A stretch of DNA of 64,000 nucleotides from Candidatus Gastranaerophilales bacterium (GCA_944323655.1 CALUTL010000008.1:20551-84550); one strand, 5' to 3'. Numbered from the stretch's first letter, positions 17,974-27,281 are shown. A program made the numbers and translations. Notes: generated by a model not told the origin, from the sequence alone.

Positions 17974-18342
17974 TTAAAACATCAAACCAGCTTCTCTTGC
18001 GGCTTCTGCTAATGCTGCAATTCTACCGTGATAGAGGAATCCGCCACGATCGAACACAACGCATTCAATACCTTTAGCTTTTGCTTTTTTAGCGATTTCT
18101 GCACCGATAACCTTCGCTGCTTCAATATTTCCGCCGTGTTTTAGCTGTTCTCTCATATCTTTGTCATTTGAAGATGCTGATGCTATTGTTACATGATTTT
18201 CATCATCTATCAATTGAGCATAAATATGTTTTGTACTTCTGTAAACCGCAAGTCTTGGGAATTCTGCTGTTCCTTCAACTTTTAGTCTGATTGTTTTGTG
18301 TCTTTTTTGAACTTTCGGTTTTCTTACTTCTTGTTTAATCAT
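17974..18342 (-). CDS. rplR: Ribosomal protein L18
   Basis: 122 residues, complete. L18 binds 5S rRNA with L5 and L25 in the central protuberance. The characteristic [18 protein letters not shown] and the C-terminal [24 protein letters not shown] are present. In most bacteria rpsE, rpmD, rplO and secY follow; here a strong terminator follows instead. The 104-nt spacer from rplF contains a hairpin at 18361-18391 (GAACC with GGTTC, inner CTTGA with TCAAG) directly before the CGAAAGGAG ribosome site, which could modulate L18 translation. Confidence 0.97.
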   Translation of the reverse strand: MIKQEVRKPKVQKRHKTIRLKVEGTAEFPRLAVYRSTKHIYAQLIDDENHVTIASASSNDKDMREQLKHGGNIEAAKVIGAEIAKKAKAKGIECVVFDRGGFLYHGRIAALAEAAREAGLMF

Positions 18343-18446
18343 TTGTTTCTCCTTTCGCCCGAACCTTCTTGAAAAACCGAATCAAGGGTTCATGTTGGCT
18401 GGTTCATTTGTTTGTTTTACTTTTCGTCTTAGTTTATGCTTTAAGA

Positions 18447-18986
18447 TTATTTCTTACCAGCTTTACCAGCTTTACGTCTGATGTATTCGCCTTCATATCT
18501 GATACCTTTGCCTTTGTAAACTTCAGGCGGACGTTTTGATCTGATGAATGCTGCAACATCTCCGACTGTCTGTTTGTTTGAACCTTTTACACTGATTTTT
18601 GTGTTTGCTTCTACTGTAATTGTAATTCCTACAGGAGGTTCAACTATTACAGGGTGTGAATAGCCTAATGCAAGGTTAAGATTTTTACCTTCCATATTTG
18701 CACGATAACCTACACCTTGTATTTCAAGTTTCTTTTCGAAACCTTCTTTTACTCCGTGTACTGCATTTGCTACAAGAGTTCTTGACAATCCGTAAAGTGC
18801 ATCTGTTTCTCTTGTTGTGCCTACTTTTGAGAGGATAATGTGATTATCTTCTACTTTTACAGCGATTTCAGGACGTACTTCAACTGTTTCTGTTCCTAAA
18901 GGTCCTTTTGCTGTAACTGTTTGACCGTCTATTGTAATATCTACTCCTGACGGAATTTCAATCGGTTTTTTACCAATACGTGACAT
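18447..18986 (-). CDS. rplF: Ribosomal protein L6
   Basis: 179 residues, full length. L6 sits near the factor-binding site at the base of the L7/L12 stalk. It begins MSRIGKKPIEIPSGV and ends with the conserved KGKGIRYEGEYIRRKAGKAGKK. AAGGAGA precedes the ATG. It is the first gene after an internal terminator and is served by its own candidate promoter. Its leader also holds a 9-bp inverted repeat, GGCAAAATT (19020-19028) and AATTTTGCC (19047-19055), which may fold in the mRNA. Confidence 0.97.
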   Translation of the reverse strand: MSRIGKKPIEIPSGVDITIDGQTVTAKGPLGTETVEVRPEIAVKVEDNHIILSKVGTTRETDALYGLSRTLVANAVHGVKEGFEKKLEIQGVGYRANMEGKNLNLALGYSHPVIVEPPVGITITVEANTKISVKGSNKQTVGDVAAFIRSKRPPEVYKGKGIRYEGEYIRRKAGKAGKK

Positions 18987-19089
18987 AATTTTCTCCTTAT
19001 GGGTATATCTACTACTTCCGGCAAAATTTTAAAATATTTCGGCTTTAATTTTGCCTGCGGGCTTTTCTACCAATTGCACCCGCTTTCTT

Positions 19090-19118
19090 ACTCTATCATA
19101 GAGTTTTTTCTTTGTAAA
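19090..19118 (-). promoter_or_regulatory. Internal promoter for rplF-rplR, with dyad over the -10
   Basis: Minus strand TTTACA (19113-19118), 17-bp spacer, TAGAGT (19090-19095). The -10 box is one arm of a perfect 7-bp dyad, ACTCTAT and ATAGAGT (19090-19104), which could be an operator or a chance hairpin. Confidence 0.5.
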
Positions 19119-19148
19119 CATCTTATTAATATTTTTTAAGACTTATAC

Positions 19149-19173
19149 AAAAAAGACGCACCATCGGTACGTC
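19149..19173 (-). terminator. Intrinsic terminator after rpsH
   Basis: Minus-strand hairpin with GACG/CGTC and ACC/GGT stems (19155-19173) followed by six T residues (19149-19154), 28 nt after the rpsH stop. It splits the spc-type gene block. Confidence 0.75.
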
Positions 19174-19200
19174 ATTTTTGTTTGTTGTTTTATATACTTA

Positions 19201-19599
19201 TTAGTAAACGTAGCAGAGAACTTCTCCACCAATGTTTTCTTTTCTTGCTTTTCTGTCTGTTAATAAACCTTTGCTTGTGGAAACAATTGCTATTCCCATT
19301 CCGCCTAAAACTTTAGGAAGGTTTTTAGCTTTGCAATAGTTTCTTAAACCAGGTTTTGAAATTCTTTCCAGTTTTGTAATAACCGGTTTTTTGTTCATAT
19401 CGTATTTGAGTGTTATGCTCAAAATCTTGAATTTACCTACTTCTTTTACTTCGTAATCTGTGATAAATCCTTCTTCTTTTAATAATTTTGCTAATTCAAC
19501 TTTTAATTTTGATGAAGGTATTTCAACTTTTTCGTGAGATACCATATTCGCATTTCTGATTCTTGTTAGCATATCTGCTATCGGATCTGTCATTGACAT
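19201..19599 (-). CDS. rpsH: Ribosomal protein S8
   Basis: 132 residues, standard. S8 binds helix 21 of 16S rRNA and in E. coli represses spc-operon translation. It begins [17 protein letters not shown] and ends with the conserved [25 protein letters not shown]. The 197-nt spacer to rpsN is unusually long and contains a GTCAGAA/TTCTGAC hairpin (19623-19639) just before the ribosome site, and a CGGC/GCCG hairpin further upstream, so leader-mediated control is possible. Confidence 0.97.
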   Translation of the reverse strand: MSMTDPIADMLTRIRNANMVSHEKVEIPSSKLKVELAKLLKEEGFITDYEVKEVGKFKILSITLKYDMNKKPVITKLERISKPGLRNYCKAKNLPKVLGGMGIAIVSTSKGLLTDRKARKENIGGEVLCYVY

Positions 19600-19796
19600 A
19601 GTTTTTCTTCCTTTATACTTTTGTCAGAATTCTTCTGACGCTACTTACCAATTTTTGTCCGGTTCGGCTTATGCCGCCTTGACGTGTTTTAGCAGTTTAG
19701 CCGGGATAAAGTCCTTTCTGTCCGCTTTTCTATTTTCTGCTGACATTTTATATACACAAATACTGACTCTTACAGCACTTGTTCATTAAACTTCGC

Positions 19797-20003
19797 TTAC
19801 CAGCTTGCTTTTGTTACACCCGGGAGCAAGCCCTGATGTGCCATTTTTCTTAAACAAATTCTGCAAAGACCGAAATCTCTGTGATATCCGTGCGGTCTGC
19901 CGCATATTGAACATCTGTTATGCAGTCTTACTTTCGGGTATTTGCCCTGTGCTGCTAACGCTTCGCGTCTTAGTTCTTTGTTTATCATCGCTTTTTTAGC
20001 CAT
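19797..20003 (-). CDS. rpsN: Ribosomal protein S14, zinc-binding type
   Basis: 68 residues. It carries the C-plus motif [22 protein letters not shown] with four zinc Cys and ends LPGVTKASW, the short zinc form rather than the ~100-residue zinc-free form. S14 is in the 30S head near S3 and S10. A GGAGAA ribosome site precedes the ATG. Confidence 0.97.
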   Translation of the reverse strand: MAKKAMINKELRREALAAQGKYPKVRLHNRCSICGRPHGYHRDFGLCRICLRKMAHQGLLPGVTKASW

Positions 20004-20067
20004 GAATTTCTCCTTTTTCTTTGTTTTTGTTGTTTTTATATGGATTTGTTCCGGATTATTCTTAATC

Positions 20068-20625
20068 CTATTTGTTCATACCTTTGAAAGGCATTCCTAA
20101 CAAATGAAGTAATTCTCTTGCTTCTTCATCTGTTTTTGCTGTTGTGATAATTGATATATTCATACCTTTTACCAAATCAACTTCTTCGTATGTGATTTCC
20201 GGGAATAAAGCTTGTTCTTTTAAGCCTAATGTGTAGTTTCCTCTGCCGTCAAATGATTTCGGGCTGATACCTCTGAAGTCACGAATACGAGGAAGTACTA
20301 TACAAATTAATTTCTGCAAGAAATCGTACATTCTTTCGCCACGTAATGTTGCCATTGCTCCTACAGGCATTCCTTCTCTTAATTTGTATGTTGCAATTGA
20401 TTTTTTAGCTTTTGTTATAACCGCTTTTTGTCCGGCAATTTTTGTCAATTGTGCTTCTATTGATTCTGCTATTTTTGAGTTGTGAGATGCTTCGCCAACT
20501 CCCATGTTCAACACGATTTTGTGAAGTTTCGGTATCTCATGTTCGTTTTTGTAGCCGAACTTCTCCTTCAATGCTGATTTTACTTCTTCATTGTATTTTG
20601 TTCTTAAGCTTTTTGTTACTGTCAT
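20068..20625 (-). CDS. rplE: Ribosomal protein L5
   Basis: 185 residues, typical. L5 binds 5S rRNA and contacts the P-site tRNA. Conserved features include [11 protein letters not shown], the [21 protein letters not shown] stretch, and [22 protein letters not shown]. It lies 43 nt after rplX and 64 nt before rpsN in the standard gene order. Confidence 0.97.
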   Translation of the reverse strand: MTVTKSLRTKYNEEVKSALKEKFGYKNEHEIPKLHKIVLNMGVGEASHNSKIAESIEAQLTKIAGQKAVITKAKKSIATYKLREGMPVGAMATLRGERMYDFLQKLICIVLPRIRDFRGISPKSFDGRGNYTLGLKEQALFPEITYEEVDLVKGMNISIITTAKTDEEARELLHLLGMPFKGMNK

Positions 20626-20668
20626 TTTCGTATTTCCTTAATTCTTGGACTACTTAATCCTTTTAAGA

Positions 20669-21007
20669 TTAAACGTCTAATTGTTCACCACATTTTTTAC
20701 AAACACGGACTTTCTTTCCGTCCACTACTTCGTGTTTGATCCTTGTCGGTTTTTCGCAAGCCGGACATACTATCATTACATTTGATGCATCCATCGGAGC
20801 TTCAAGCTTGATTAATCCGCCCTGTATCCCTGCCATCGGCTGAGGCTTCTGGGCTTTCGTCACCATGTTTGCGCCTTCTACTGTCACTTTTGAAGCAGAA
20901 GGATCAGCTTTTTTTACGTTGCCGATTTTTCCTTTATCTTTGCCTGACAAAACGATTACTCTGTCACCGTTTTTTACATGCAAGCCTTTTTTATTCTTGT
21001 CTGTCAT
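20669..21007 (-). CDS. rplX: Ribosomal protein L24 with a zinc ribbon
   Basis: 112 residues from the ATG at 21007, which has GGAGA at correct spacing; an in-frame ATG 15 nt upstream lacks a ribosome site. L24 is an early 50S assembly initiator with a KOW motif (GDRVIVLSGKDKGKIGNV). Its C-terminal half carries two Cys pairs, CPAC and CKKC, the zinc-ribbon variant of L24 found in a subset of bacteria. Confidence 0.95.
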   Translation of the reverse strand: MTDKNKKGLHVKNGDRVIVLSGKDKGKIGNVKKADPSASKVTVEGANMVTKAQKPQPMAGIQGGLIKLEAPMDASNVMIVCPACEKPTRIKHEVVDGKKVRVCKKCGEQLDV

Positions 21008-21103
21008 TTTGTTTTTCTCCATTTTTCTTACGTTTCCGATAATTTTCTATCGGGCGTAATTACTTTTATTTTTGGTTATCGACCTTGATTGATTAGTCTT
21101 TTA

Positions 21104-21472
21104 TTATATAACTTCCGGGGCTAATGAAACTATCTTCATATAACCTTTGTCTCTAAGTTCGCGAGCTACAGGGCCAAATACACGTGTACCTCTCGGGTTG
21201 CCGTCTTTATTAATTATTACGGCTGCGTTTTCGTCAAATCTGATTACTGATCCGTCTTCACGTTTTATATCGGCTTTTGTTCTTACAACTACCGCTCTTA
21301 CTACTTCACCTGATTTTACGGTTTGGTTTGGAGCTGCTGATTTTACGGAAGCCACGATTTCATCGCCTACTGCCGCAAATTTCTTGTTAGAACTGCCCAT
21401 AACACGAATACATAACAGTTGTTTTGCACCTGTATTATCTGCTACTTCTAGTCTTGTTTCCTGTTGTATCAT
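21104..21472 (-). CDS. rplN: Ribosomal protein L14
   Basis: 122 residues, the invariant length. L14 lies at the subunit interface and forms bridges with 16S rRNA. It begins [26 protein letters not shown] and ends [21 protein letters not shown], both highly conserved. About 85 nt of AT-rich spacer separates it from rpsQ. Confidence 0.98.
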   Translation of the reverse strand: MIQQETRLEVADNTGAKQLLCIRVMGSSNKKFAAVGDEIVASVKSAAPNQTVKSGEVVRAVVVRTKADIKREDGSVIRFDENAAVIINKDGNPRGTRVFGPVARELRDKGYMKIVSLAPEVI

Positions 21473-21557
21473 CTTTTTTTCCTTTTTCTTTTATAGTATT
21501 TTTTTTACTACATTCGGCCTCTCATTACTCTTTGGTAATGCTGCCTTCTACAAAAAA

Positions 21558-21803
21558 CTATCTGACTTTTTCTACAATCTCTACTACTGACCAGCGTTTG
21601 TCTGATGATTTCGGCTTTGATTCGATAATTCTTACTTTGTCACCTTCGCTGCAAATGTTGTTTTCATCATGTGCTTTGTAGTGCTTGTTTGATTCGATAA
21701 TTTTTTTGTATTTCGGATGCGGTTCGTAGTCTTGTACTCTTACTACTACCGTTTTGTCCATTTTGTTGCTTACTACAATTCCTTGTTTTTCTTTCTTAGG
21801 CAT
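21558..21803 (-). CDS. rpsQ: Ribosomal protein S17
   Basis: 81 residues, a primary 16S rRNA-binding protein of the 30S body. The OB-fold signature is visible in [17 protein letters not shown] and in [22 protein letters not shown]. Its ATG lies inside the end of rpmC, an 8-nt overlap that suggests translational coupling. Confidence 0.97.
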   Translation of the reverse strand: MPKKEKQGIVVSNKMDKTVVVRVQDYEPHPKYKKIIESNKHYKAHDENNICSEGDKVRIIESKPKSSDKRWSVVEIVEKVR

Positions 21804-21993
21804 GTGCTACCTCTTTTTCTTTTATTACAGTTTTTGCTTGAGCTATCAGTTTCTTTGTCTTAGAAATCAATGCTGTGTTTTCTAATTTGTGAGTTGAAAG
21901 CTGTAATTTGTAATTAAACAAATCCTTTTTCCAATCTACTATTGCACTTTTCAGCTCGTCTACTGTTTTTTCGCGCATTTCTTCTAATTTCAT
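21796..21993 (-). CDS. rpmC: Ribosomal protein L29
   Basis: 65 residues, two helices, as usual for L29 at the tunnel exit near L23. [18 protein letters not shown] and the central [15 protein letters not shown] are recognisable. Between rplP and rpsQ in the canonical order, overlapping rpsQ. Confidence 0.96.
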   Translation of the reverse strand: MKLEEMREKTVDELKSAIVDWKKDLFNYKLQLSTHKLENTALISKTKKLIAQAKTVIKEKEVAHA

Positions 21994-22039
21994 TTTTTAT
22001 TTCCTTTATTTTGTTATTTGTATTGCTTAACCACCCAGC

Positions 22040-22462
22040 TTATTTTGCTTCTGTTTGTGATTTTTCTACAAGTTTTACTTTAATCGGAAGCTTCTGAGCT
22101 GCTAGTTCCAATGCGTGAACTGCTACACTTCTGTCAAAGTAATCCAATTCAAAAAGGATTCTGTTCGGTTTTACTACCGCTACCCAGTATTCTAGGTTTC
22201 CTTTTCCTGATCCCATACGGGTTTCTGCCGGTTTCGCCGTTATCGGTTTGTCCGGGAATATCTTAATCCAAACATTACCGCCACGTTTGATTTCACGAGT
22301 CATTGCACGACGAGCTGCTTCGATCTGGCGGCTGGTTATCCAACCGGGTTCAACAGCTTGCAATGCATAACCGCCGAATTCAAGTTGTGTACCTCTTGTT
22401 TCGGTACCTTTCATTCTGCCTTTCATCATTTTGCGGTATTTAGTTTTTTTAGGCTGTAACAT
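22040..22462 (-). CDS. rplP: Ribosomal protein L16
   Basis: 140 residues, standard. L16 organises the A-site region of the 50[20 protein letters not shown] at the start, [24 protein letters not shown] and the RMGSGKGN loop are all conserved. It has a short Gln/Thr/Glu/Lys tail. Followed 46 nt later by rpmC. Confidence 0.98.
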   Translation of the reverse strand: MLQPKKTKYRKMMKGRMKGTETRGTQLEFGGYALQAVEPGWITSRQIEAARRAMTREIKRGGNVWIKIFPDKPITAKPAETRMGSGKGNLEYWVAVVKPNRILFELDYFDRSVAVHALELAAQKLPIKVKLVEKSQTEAK

Positions 22463-22496
22463 TTATCTGCTCCTATTATTTTTTATATACCTTTTA

Positions 22497-23237
22497 TTAT
22501 TCGCCTACAGCTTCTGTGTTTGCTGCTCTGTTGCGTCTCGGACGTCTCATTCCTTTTTCTGATCCGCCTTTTTCACTTTTTGTCTTGATGTTCTGGTCTG
22601 CTTTTTCGCCAGGCATTAATACGCCTTTGAAAATCCATACCTTTACACCGATTTTACCCATTATAGTATCGGCTTCTGTAAATCCGTAATCTACGTCTGC
22701 TCTTAAAGTCTGTAGAGGTATTCTGCCTTCTTTTGCCCATTCTGAACGCGCAATTTCTGCTCCGCCTAAACGACCTGATACCATAACTTTGATACCTTGC
22801 GCTCCAGCTCGCATTGTACGCTGCATTGCCTGTTTCATTGCTCTTCTGAATGCTACACGTTTTTCAAGCTGTTGTGCAATTTGTTCTGCTACAAGTTGTG
22901 CATCTACATCTATTCTTGCAACTTCTACAACGTTGATTATTACAGGTTTACCTATGTATTTTGAAACTTCTTGTTTCAATTCTTCAATACCTTGTCCGCC
23001 ACGTCCTACTACAATACCAGGTTTCGCTGTTACTACTGTTATTGTAATGTTCTGTGCCTTTCTTGCTATTTTTACCTTTGATACACCTGCTGTGTATAAT
23101 TTCTTTTTGATGAATTTTCTGATTTTATCATCTTCTTTTACGAGATAGCGATAATCCTTGAACTTGGCATACCATGTGCTTGCCCATGTTTGGATGATGC
23201 CTACTCTAAATCCGGTTGGATGTGTTTTCTGTCCCAT
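22497..23237 (-). CDS. rpsC: Ribosomal protein S3
   Basis: 246 residues, slightly longer than the common 210-230. [14 protein letters not shown] opens the protein; the KH domain contains the [11 protein letters not shown] loop (GxxG) and the C-terminal domain includes [25 protein letters not shown]3 lines the mRNA entry channel. The extra length is a basic, Arg-rich tail ([13 protein letters not shown]). Confidence 0.98.
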   Translation of the reverse strand: MGQKTHPTGFRVGIIQTWASTWYAKFKDYRYLVKEDDKIRKFIKKKLYTAGVSKVKIARKAQNITITVVTAKPGIVVGRGGQGIEELKQEVSKYIGKPVIINVVEVARIDVDAQLVAEQIAQQLEKRVAFRRAMKQAMQRTMRAGAQGIKVMVSGRLGGAEIARSEWAKEGRIPLQTLRADVDYGFTEADTIMGKIGVKVWIFKGVLMPGEKADQNIKTKSEKGGSEKGMRRPRRNRAANTEAVGE

Positions 23238-23261
23238 ATTTTATACCTTTTGCTTTTACTA

Positions 23262-23603
23262 CTACTTTTTAACGATGTCACTTACTTTTAATGTTAAGTG
23301 CGATGTACGTTTTAGTCTGCTGTACATACGGCCTTGAGCTCTTGTTCTTGCTCTTTTGTAAGTTACGCTTTCGTCTGCAAAGATTTCTGATATCTTTAAT
23401 GATTCAGCGCCTACTCCGTATTTTTCCTGTGCATTTGCTACTGCAGCTTTCAAGTTCTTTTCTACTACTCTTGCTGCAAAATAAGGCATAAAACGTAACA
23501 TATCCTGAGCTTCTTTGACAGATTTTCCACGAACTTCGTTGATTACTCTGCGAAGTTTTCTTGCTGTCATTTTTATATCGGTTTGTTTTGCTTTAGCTTC
23601 CAT
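23262..23603 (-). CDS. rplV: Ribosomal protein L22
   Basis: 113 residues, normal. L22 lines the nascent peptide tunnel with L4. MTARKLRRVINEVRGKSV near the start and the long beta-hairpin region KRARTRAQGRMYSRLKRTSHLTL with its Arg-rich tip are present. Gap of 24 nt to rpsC. Confidence 0.97.
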   Translation of the reverse strand: MEAKAKQTDIKMTARKLRRVINEVRGKSVKEAQDMLRFMPYFAARVVEKNLKAAVANAQEKYGVGAESLKISEIFADESVTYKRARTRAQGRMYSRLKRTSHLTLKVSDIVKK

Positions 23604-23670
23604 TTTTACTTTCCTTTTGTTTTTATCTAACTCGTTTGTCTTAACCTCTTTTATTGAGATTAATTACGTG

Positions 23671-23952
23671 CTATTTCCTTTTTGCAGTTTTATCAGAGCC
23701 TGCATGTCCTCTAAACATTCTTGTAGGTGCAAATTCACCCAACTTGTGTCCAATCATCTGCTCTGTTACATATACCGGAACATGTGTCTTTCCGTTGTGT
23801 ACAGCTATCGTGTGACCTAGCATATCCGGTACTATCATTGATGCTCTTGACCATGTCTTGATTACTTTATGTTCCGAATTTGCATTCATCTTTTCGATTT
23901 TCTTTTGTAGAGCTTCTTCTACGTATGGACCTTTTTTTAATGAACGTGCCAT
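23671..23952 (-). CDS. rpsS: Ribosomal protein S19
   Basis: 93 residues. [40 protein letters not shown] and [15 protein letters not shown] are nearly invariant S19 blocks; it forms a 30S-head complex with S13. The 113-nt spacer from rplB contains a hairpin on the minus strand (GGGCTTCG with CGAAGCC, about 24015-24050) without a U tract, possibly an RNA-processing or translation-control element. Confidence 0.97.
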   Translation of the reverse strand: MARSLKKGPYVEEALQKKIEKMNANSEHKVIKTWSRASMIVPDMLGHTIAVHNGKTHVPVYVTEQMIGHKLGEFAPTRMFRGHAGSDKTAKRK

Positions 23953-24065
23953 TAATTTCTCCTTTATTGTTTTTATTTGTTTTATATTTATTTAAGGCGT
24001 TTGCTCGTTCGCTTTTTTAGAAGAAGGCTTCGGGTTCTGCGAAGCCCTTCTCCAGCTAACTTACA

Positions 24066-24893
24066 TTATTTCTTTCTTCTTCTAACTATTAATTTATCAG
24101 AAGCTTTACCTTTCTTTCTGGTCTTCTGACCTAGTGCTGGTTTGCCCCATGGTGTCTTCGGATGTCCGCCAGGACCTGTTTTTCCTTCACCACCACCGTG
24201 TGGGTGATCACATGGGTTCATCGTTACACCACGTACTGTCGGTCTGATTCCCATATAACGTTTTCTGCCGGCTTTTCCTAATGAAACGTTTTTGAATTCT
24301 GCGTTTCCTAAGGTGCCTATTGTTGCCATGCATTCTTTTCTTACCATTCTCATTTCTGATGACGGTAATTTTATTGTTACGTAGTTGCCTTCTTTCGCCA
24401 TTACCTGAGCTGCGTTTCCGGCTGATCTTACCATTACGCCGCCGCGGCCGGGGTTTAGCTCAATATTGTGAACTATTGTACCTAACGGAATTAATTCCAA
24501 CGGAAGTGCGTTTCCGTTTTGTACCGGCGCTTCAGGGCCTGATACTATTGTATCGCCTACGTTTAAGCCTTCAGGTGTCAAGATGTATCTCTTTTCACCG
24601 TCTGCATAATATACCAATGAAATTCTTACGTTTCTGTTCGGATCGTATTCTATGGTTTTTACTGTCGCCGGAATTCCGAACTTTTCACGTTTAAAATCTA
24701 TTACACGGTATGTCCTTTTTACACCGCCGCCTTTGTGACGACATGTAATTCTGCCTGTATTATTTCGGCCTGCTGTTTTCTTTAATGATTTCAATAATGA
24801 CTTTTCAGGGGTTGAGGTTGTTACTTCCTGATAATCACTTTTCGTCATACCTCTTTGACCCGGAGATGTCGGATTGATTTTTCTGATTGCCAT
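24066..24893 (-). CDS. rplB: Ribosomal protein L2
   Basis: 275 residues, standard. L2 is required for subunit association and peptidyl-transferase activity. The conserved catalytic-region sequence [13 protein letters not shown] near residue 225-240 is intact, followed by [15 protein letters not shown]. It begins [17 protein letters not shown]. An AAGGAGA ribosome site precedes the ATG. Confidence 0.98.
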   Translation of the reverse strand: MAIRKINPTSPGQRGMTKSDYQEVTTSTPEKSLLKSLKKTAGRNNTGRITCRHKGGGVKRTYRVIDFKREKFGIPATVKTIEYDPNRNVRISLVYYADGEKRYILTPEGLNVGDTIVSGPEAPVQNGNALPLELIPLGTIVHNIELNPGRGGVMVRSAGNAAQVMAKEGNYVTIKLPSSEMRMVRKECMATIGTLGNAEFKNVSLGKAGRKRYMGIRPTVRGVTMNPCDHPHGGGEGKTGPGGHPKTPWGKPALGQKTRKKGKASDKLIVRRRKK

Positions 24894-24980
24894 TTTATTT
24901 TCTCCTTTGGTTGGCTTTTGTTCTTACTTCTATGGACTTGTGCCTGGCGCCCATCTGTTCCGCCTTGTTTCGACGGTTTA

Positions 24981-25289
24981 CTATGCTCCGATTAATTCTT
25001 CAATCGGTTCGCCTTCGATTGTTACGATGGCTTTTTTAGATGAATCGGTTCTGCCAAATTTATATCCCATTCTTTTTGAATGTGACGGCATATAAACCGT
25101 TCTTACTTTCTTAACTTTTCTTCCTGGAAAAGCTAGTTCTACTGCTTGTGCAATCTCAATTTTTGTTGCGTCTTTTACCACTTCAAATGTATATTGACCT
25201 AATGTTGTTGCACCTACTGATTTCTCGGTAATTAAAGGCTTTTTAATTACACTGTATAATTTTTCTGTATTTGTTCTGTCTTTACTCAT
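24981..25289 (-). CDS. rplW: Ribosomal protein L23
   Basis: 102 residues. L23 at the tunnel exit docks trigger factor and SRP. KPLITEKSVGATTLGQYTFEV and the later VRTVYMPSHSKRMGYKFGRT loop are conserved. Located between rplD and rplB as in the canonical S10 operon. Confidence 0.96.
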   Translation of the reverse strand: MSKDRTNTEKLYSVIKKPLITEKSVGATTLGQYTFEVVKDATKIEIAQAVELAFPGRKVKKVRTVYMPSHSKRMGYKFGRTDSSKKAIVTIEGEPIEELIGA

Positions 25290-25335
25290 TTTTGATTTCC
25301 TTTTCTTTCTTTGAGTGATATCTCTTTTTGAATGA

Positions 25336-25962
25336 CTAACTTAATCTTTCAGTGATATCTTTAACTGCTGCCTCGGTCATTACGACAAAATCAGCTTCAA
25401 GTAAATCTTTTACGTTTATGTTTGTAGGTAATATCATTTTTACGCTCGGTATATTTCTTGCTGAAAGTTCAAGAAATTTGTTTTCTGCTGCCTGTGTATC
25501 GGCTACTACTAAAACTTTTCCCGCTACATTCAGCGATTTTAGAGCTGATACCATTAATTTTGTTTTCGGCTCTGTTATTGTTGAAAAATCTTTTACTACT
25601 ATTAATCTGTCTTGTCTTGCTGATAATGCAGATCTTAGAGCTAACTTTCTTGCTTTTTGAGGCATGTTGAATGCGTAACTTCTCAGTTTTGGTCCAAAGA
25701 TTACGCCGCCGCCTGCAAATAACGGTGAACGTAGTGAACCGGCTCTTGCTCTGCCTGTTCCTTTTTGTTTCCATGGCTTTTTACCGCCGCCGGAAACTTC
25801 CGCTCTTGTTTTTGCACACGCTGAGCCTTGACGTGCATTATTTAATTGTCTTCTCAATGCTAAGTGCATTACATGTAAATTCGGCTCTACTCCAAACACT
25901 TCTGCGTTCAAAGTTATTTCACCTAATTTTTCTCCGTTTGTATTTAATATTTCTTTTGACAT
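25336..25962 (-). CDS. rplD: Ribosomal protein L4
   Basis: 208 residues, typical. The extended tunnel-lining loop is recognisable in KKPWKQKGTGRARAGSLRSPLFAGGGVIFGP. In E. coli L4 also represses the S10 operon by binding the leader RNA; a structured leader is present here upstream of rpsJ, though its ligand cannot be inferred from sequence alone. Confidence 0.97.
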   Translation of the reverse strand: MSKEILNTNGEKLGEITLNAEVFGVEPNLHVMHLALRRQLNNARQGSACAKTRAEVSGGGKKPWKQKGTGRARAGSLRSPLFAGGGVIFGPKLRSYAFNMPQKARKLALRSALSARQDRLIVVKDFSTITEPKTKLMVSALKSLNVAGKVLVVADTQAAENKFLELSARNIPSVKMILPTNINVKDLLEADFVVMTEAAVKDITERLS

Positions 25963-26055
25963 TTTGTTTCCCTTTTTACTTATCTACTGCCTGTTACCCC
26001 TTTCGGTTTTTACCGTTTTATATGGCAACTCGGGATTTTTTTAACTTTTCTGTTA

Positions 26056-26691
26056 TTAATTCCATTTTGTTCTGGTCGGTACGATTGTTACCAATCTGCC
26101 TTCACATCCAGGTACGGAACCTTTGATTAATACTAGATTCTTTTCTGCGTCTACTTTTACTAATTTCAATTTTGTAATAGTAACTCTTTCATTTCCCATG
26201 TTTCCGGCCATTCTTTTGCCCTTGATTACACGTGACGGTGTTGTTCCTGCTCCGATTGATCCGGGTTCTCTGTGGTTTTTAGAACCGTGTCCCATCGGCC
26301 CTCTGCCAAAGTTCCAACGCTTTACCGTACCTTGAAATCCTTTTCCGATTGATTTTCCGGTTACATCAACTTTTTCTACGTTGTCTAATACTGATAGTTC
26401 AATCTTGTCACCTACTTTGTAGTCTGACGGATTGTCTACTCTGAACTCTTGTAAGTGTCTGTAATTTTCCAGATTATTCTTTTTAAAATGACCCAACTGA
26501 GCTTTTGTTAAGTGTTTTTCTTTCGCTGAAACCGTTCCTACCTGTATTGCATTGTAACCGTCTGTTTCTACTGTCTTAACCTGTGTTACTACAATATCAT
26601 CAACTTTGATTACTGTTACAGGAATTGCCAATCCGTTTTCGTCGAAAATCTGTGTCATTCCTAACTTTTTACCTATTACACCTAGTGTCAT
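26056..26691 (-). CDS. rplC: Ribosomal protein L3
   Basis: 211 residues, normal. L3 starts 23S rRNA assembly and reaches the peptidyl-transferase centre. MTLGVIGKKLGMTQIFDENG opens the protein, and the W-finger region RWNFGRGPMGHGSKNHREPGSIGAGTTPSRV is intact. It is separated from rpsJ by an unusually long structured spacer. Confidence 0.98.
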   Translation of the reverse strand: MTLGVIGKKLGMTQIFDENGLAIPVTVIKVDDIVVTQVKTVETDGYNAIQVGTVSAKEKHLTKAQLGHFKKNNLENYRHLQEFRVDNPSDYKVGDKIELSVLDNVEKVDVTGKSIGKGFQGTVKRWNFGRGPMGHGSKNHREPGSIGAGTTPSRVIKGKRMAGNMGNERVTITKLKLVKVDAEKNLVLIKGSVPGCEGRLVTIVPTRTKWN

Positions 26692-26894
26692 ATTTTACCT
26701 TTCTAGCTCGCCCTACTTGGTGCGGACACTCTCCGCCCCTCTTTCGGGTTTGCATTTTCACTTGCGAGCGCTACTTGCTGCCTTGTACTTTACCAACGGG
26801 ACTTTCACCCTCCGCGCCGTTTCCGGACGGGTAGTAGATCACATTATTTATGCATAATGCTTATTTAATTTTCAAATTCGGCCTTGGCTGTTTA
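26692..26894 (-). promoter_or_regulatory. Structured spacer RNA between rpsJ and rplC
   Basis: This 203-nt gap is long for an S10 operon and much richer in G and C than other spacers nearby. On the minus strand an outer stem GCTCGC (26764-26769) with GCGAGC (26706-26711) encloses two hairpins: CCC/GGG (26737-26748) and GCGGA/TCCGC (26722-26736). Upstream is a further hairpin based on AACGG/CCGTT around GGGTGAAAGTCCC. The rplC ribosome site (GAAAGGT) follows directly. It looks like a folded mRNA leader, possibly autoregulatory; no known riboswitch class is recognised. Confidence 0.45.
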
Positions 26895-27212
26895 TTAAAG
26901 TTTTACTTCAATATCTACACCAGCCGGTAAATCTAATCTACTTAACTCTTCAGTTGTCTGTTGAGTCGGTTCGTATATATCTATTATACGTTTGTGTGTT
27001 CTTAGTTCAAAATGCTCACGCGACTTTTTGTCTACGTGTGGTGAACGAAGTACGCAATATATACGTCTTTTGGTCGGTAAAGGAATCGGGCCTGCAACTT
27101 TTGCGTCTGTTCTCTTTGCAGTTTCTACGATTTTGTCTGAAGATACATCTATCAATTTGTGATCGTATGCCTTTAAACAAACTCTGATTCTTTGTCTTTT
27201 TGTGCTTGCCAT
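26895..27212 (-). CDS. rpsJ: Ribosomal protein S10
   Basis: 105 residues, normal. S10 is in the 30S head and also acts in antitermination as Nus[45 protein letters not shown] and [10 protein letters not shown] are conserved. It is the first gene of the 18-gene cluster; tuf and fusA, often upstream, are not adjacent. Confidence 0.98.
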   Translation of the reverse strand: MASTKRQRIRVCLKAYDHKLIDVSSDKIVETAKRTDAKVAGPIPLPTKRRIYCVLRSPHVDKKSREHFELRTHKRIIDIYEPTQQTTEELSRLDLPAGVDIEVKL

Positions 27213-27245
27213 TTTTATTCCTTTTCTTTTTTGCTTTTACACCGT

Positions 27246-27281
27246 GAGGTTTTTACTCTTGGCGGAAACCTCTGCGCCGCC
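27246..27281 (-). promoter_or_regulatory. Candidate H-type pseudoknot in the S10-operon leader
   Basis: On the minus strand four segments occur in pseudoknot order: GGCGG (27277-27281), a 4-nt loop, GAGGTTT (27266-27272), directly followed by CCGCC (27261-27265), an 8-nt loop, and AAACCTC (27246-27252). GGCGG pairs with CCGCC and GAGGTTT with AAACCTC, interlocked. It lies in the leader between the promoter and rpsJ. Confidence 0.5.

Noticed and set aside
26692..26894. Group II intron fragment, suggested by GGGTGAAAGTCCC
   Set aside because: No 5' GTGYG boundary, no domain V and no reverse transcriptase; too short and confined to one spacer.
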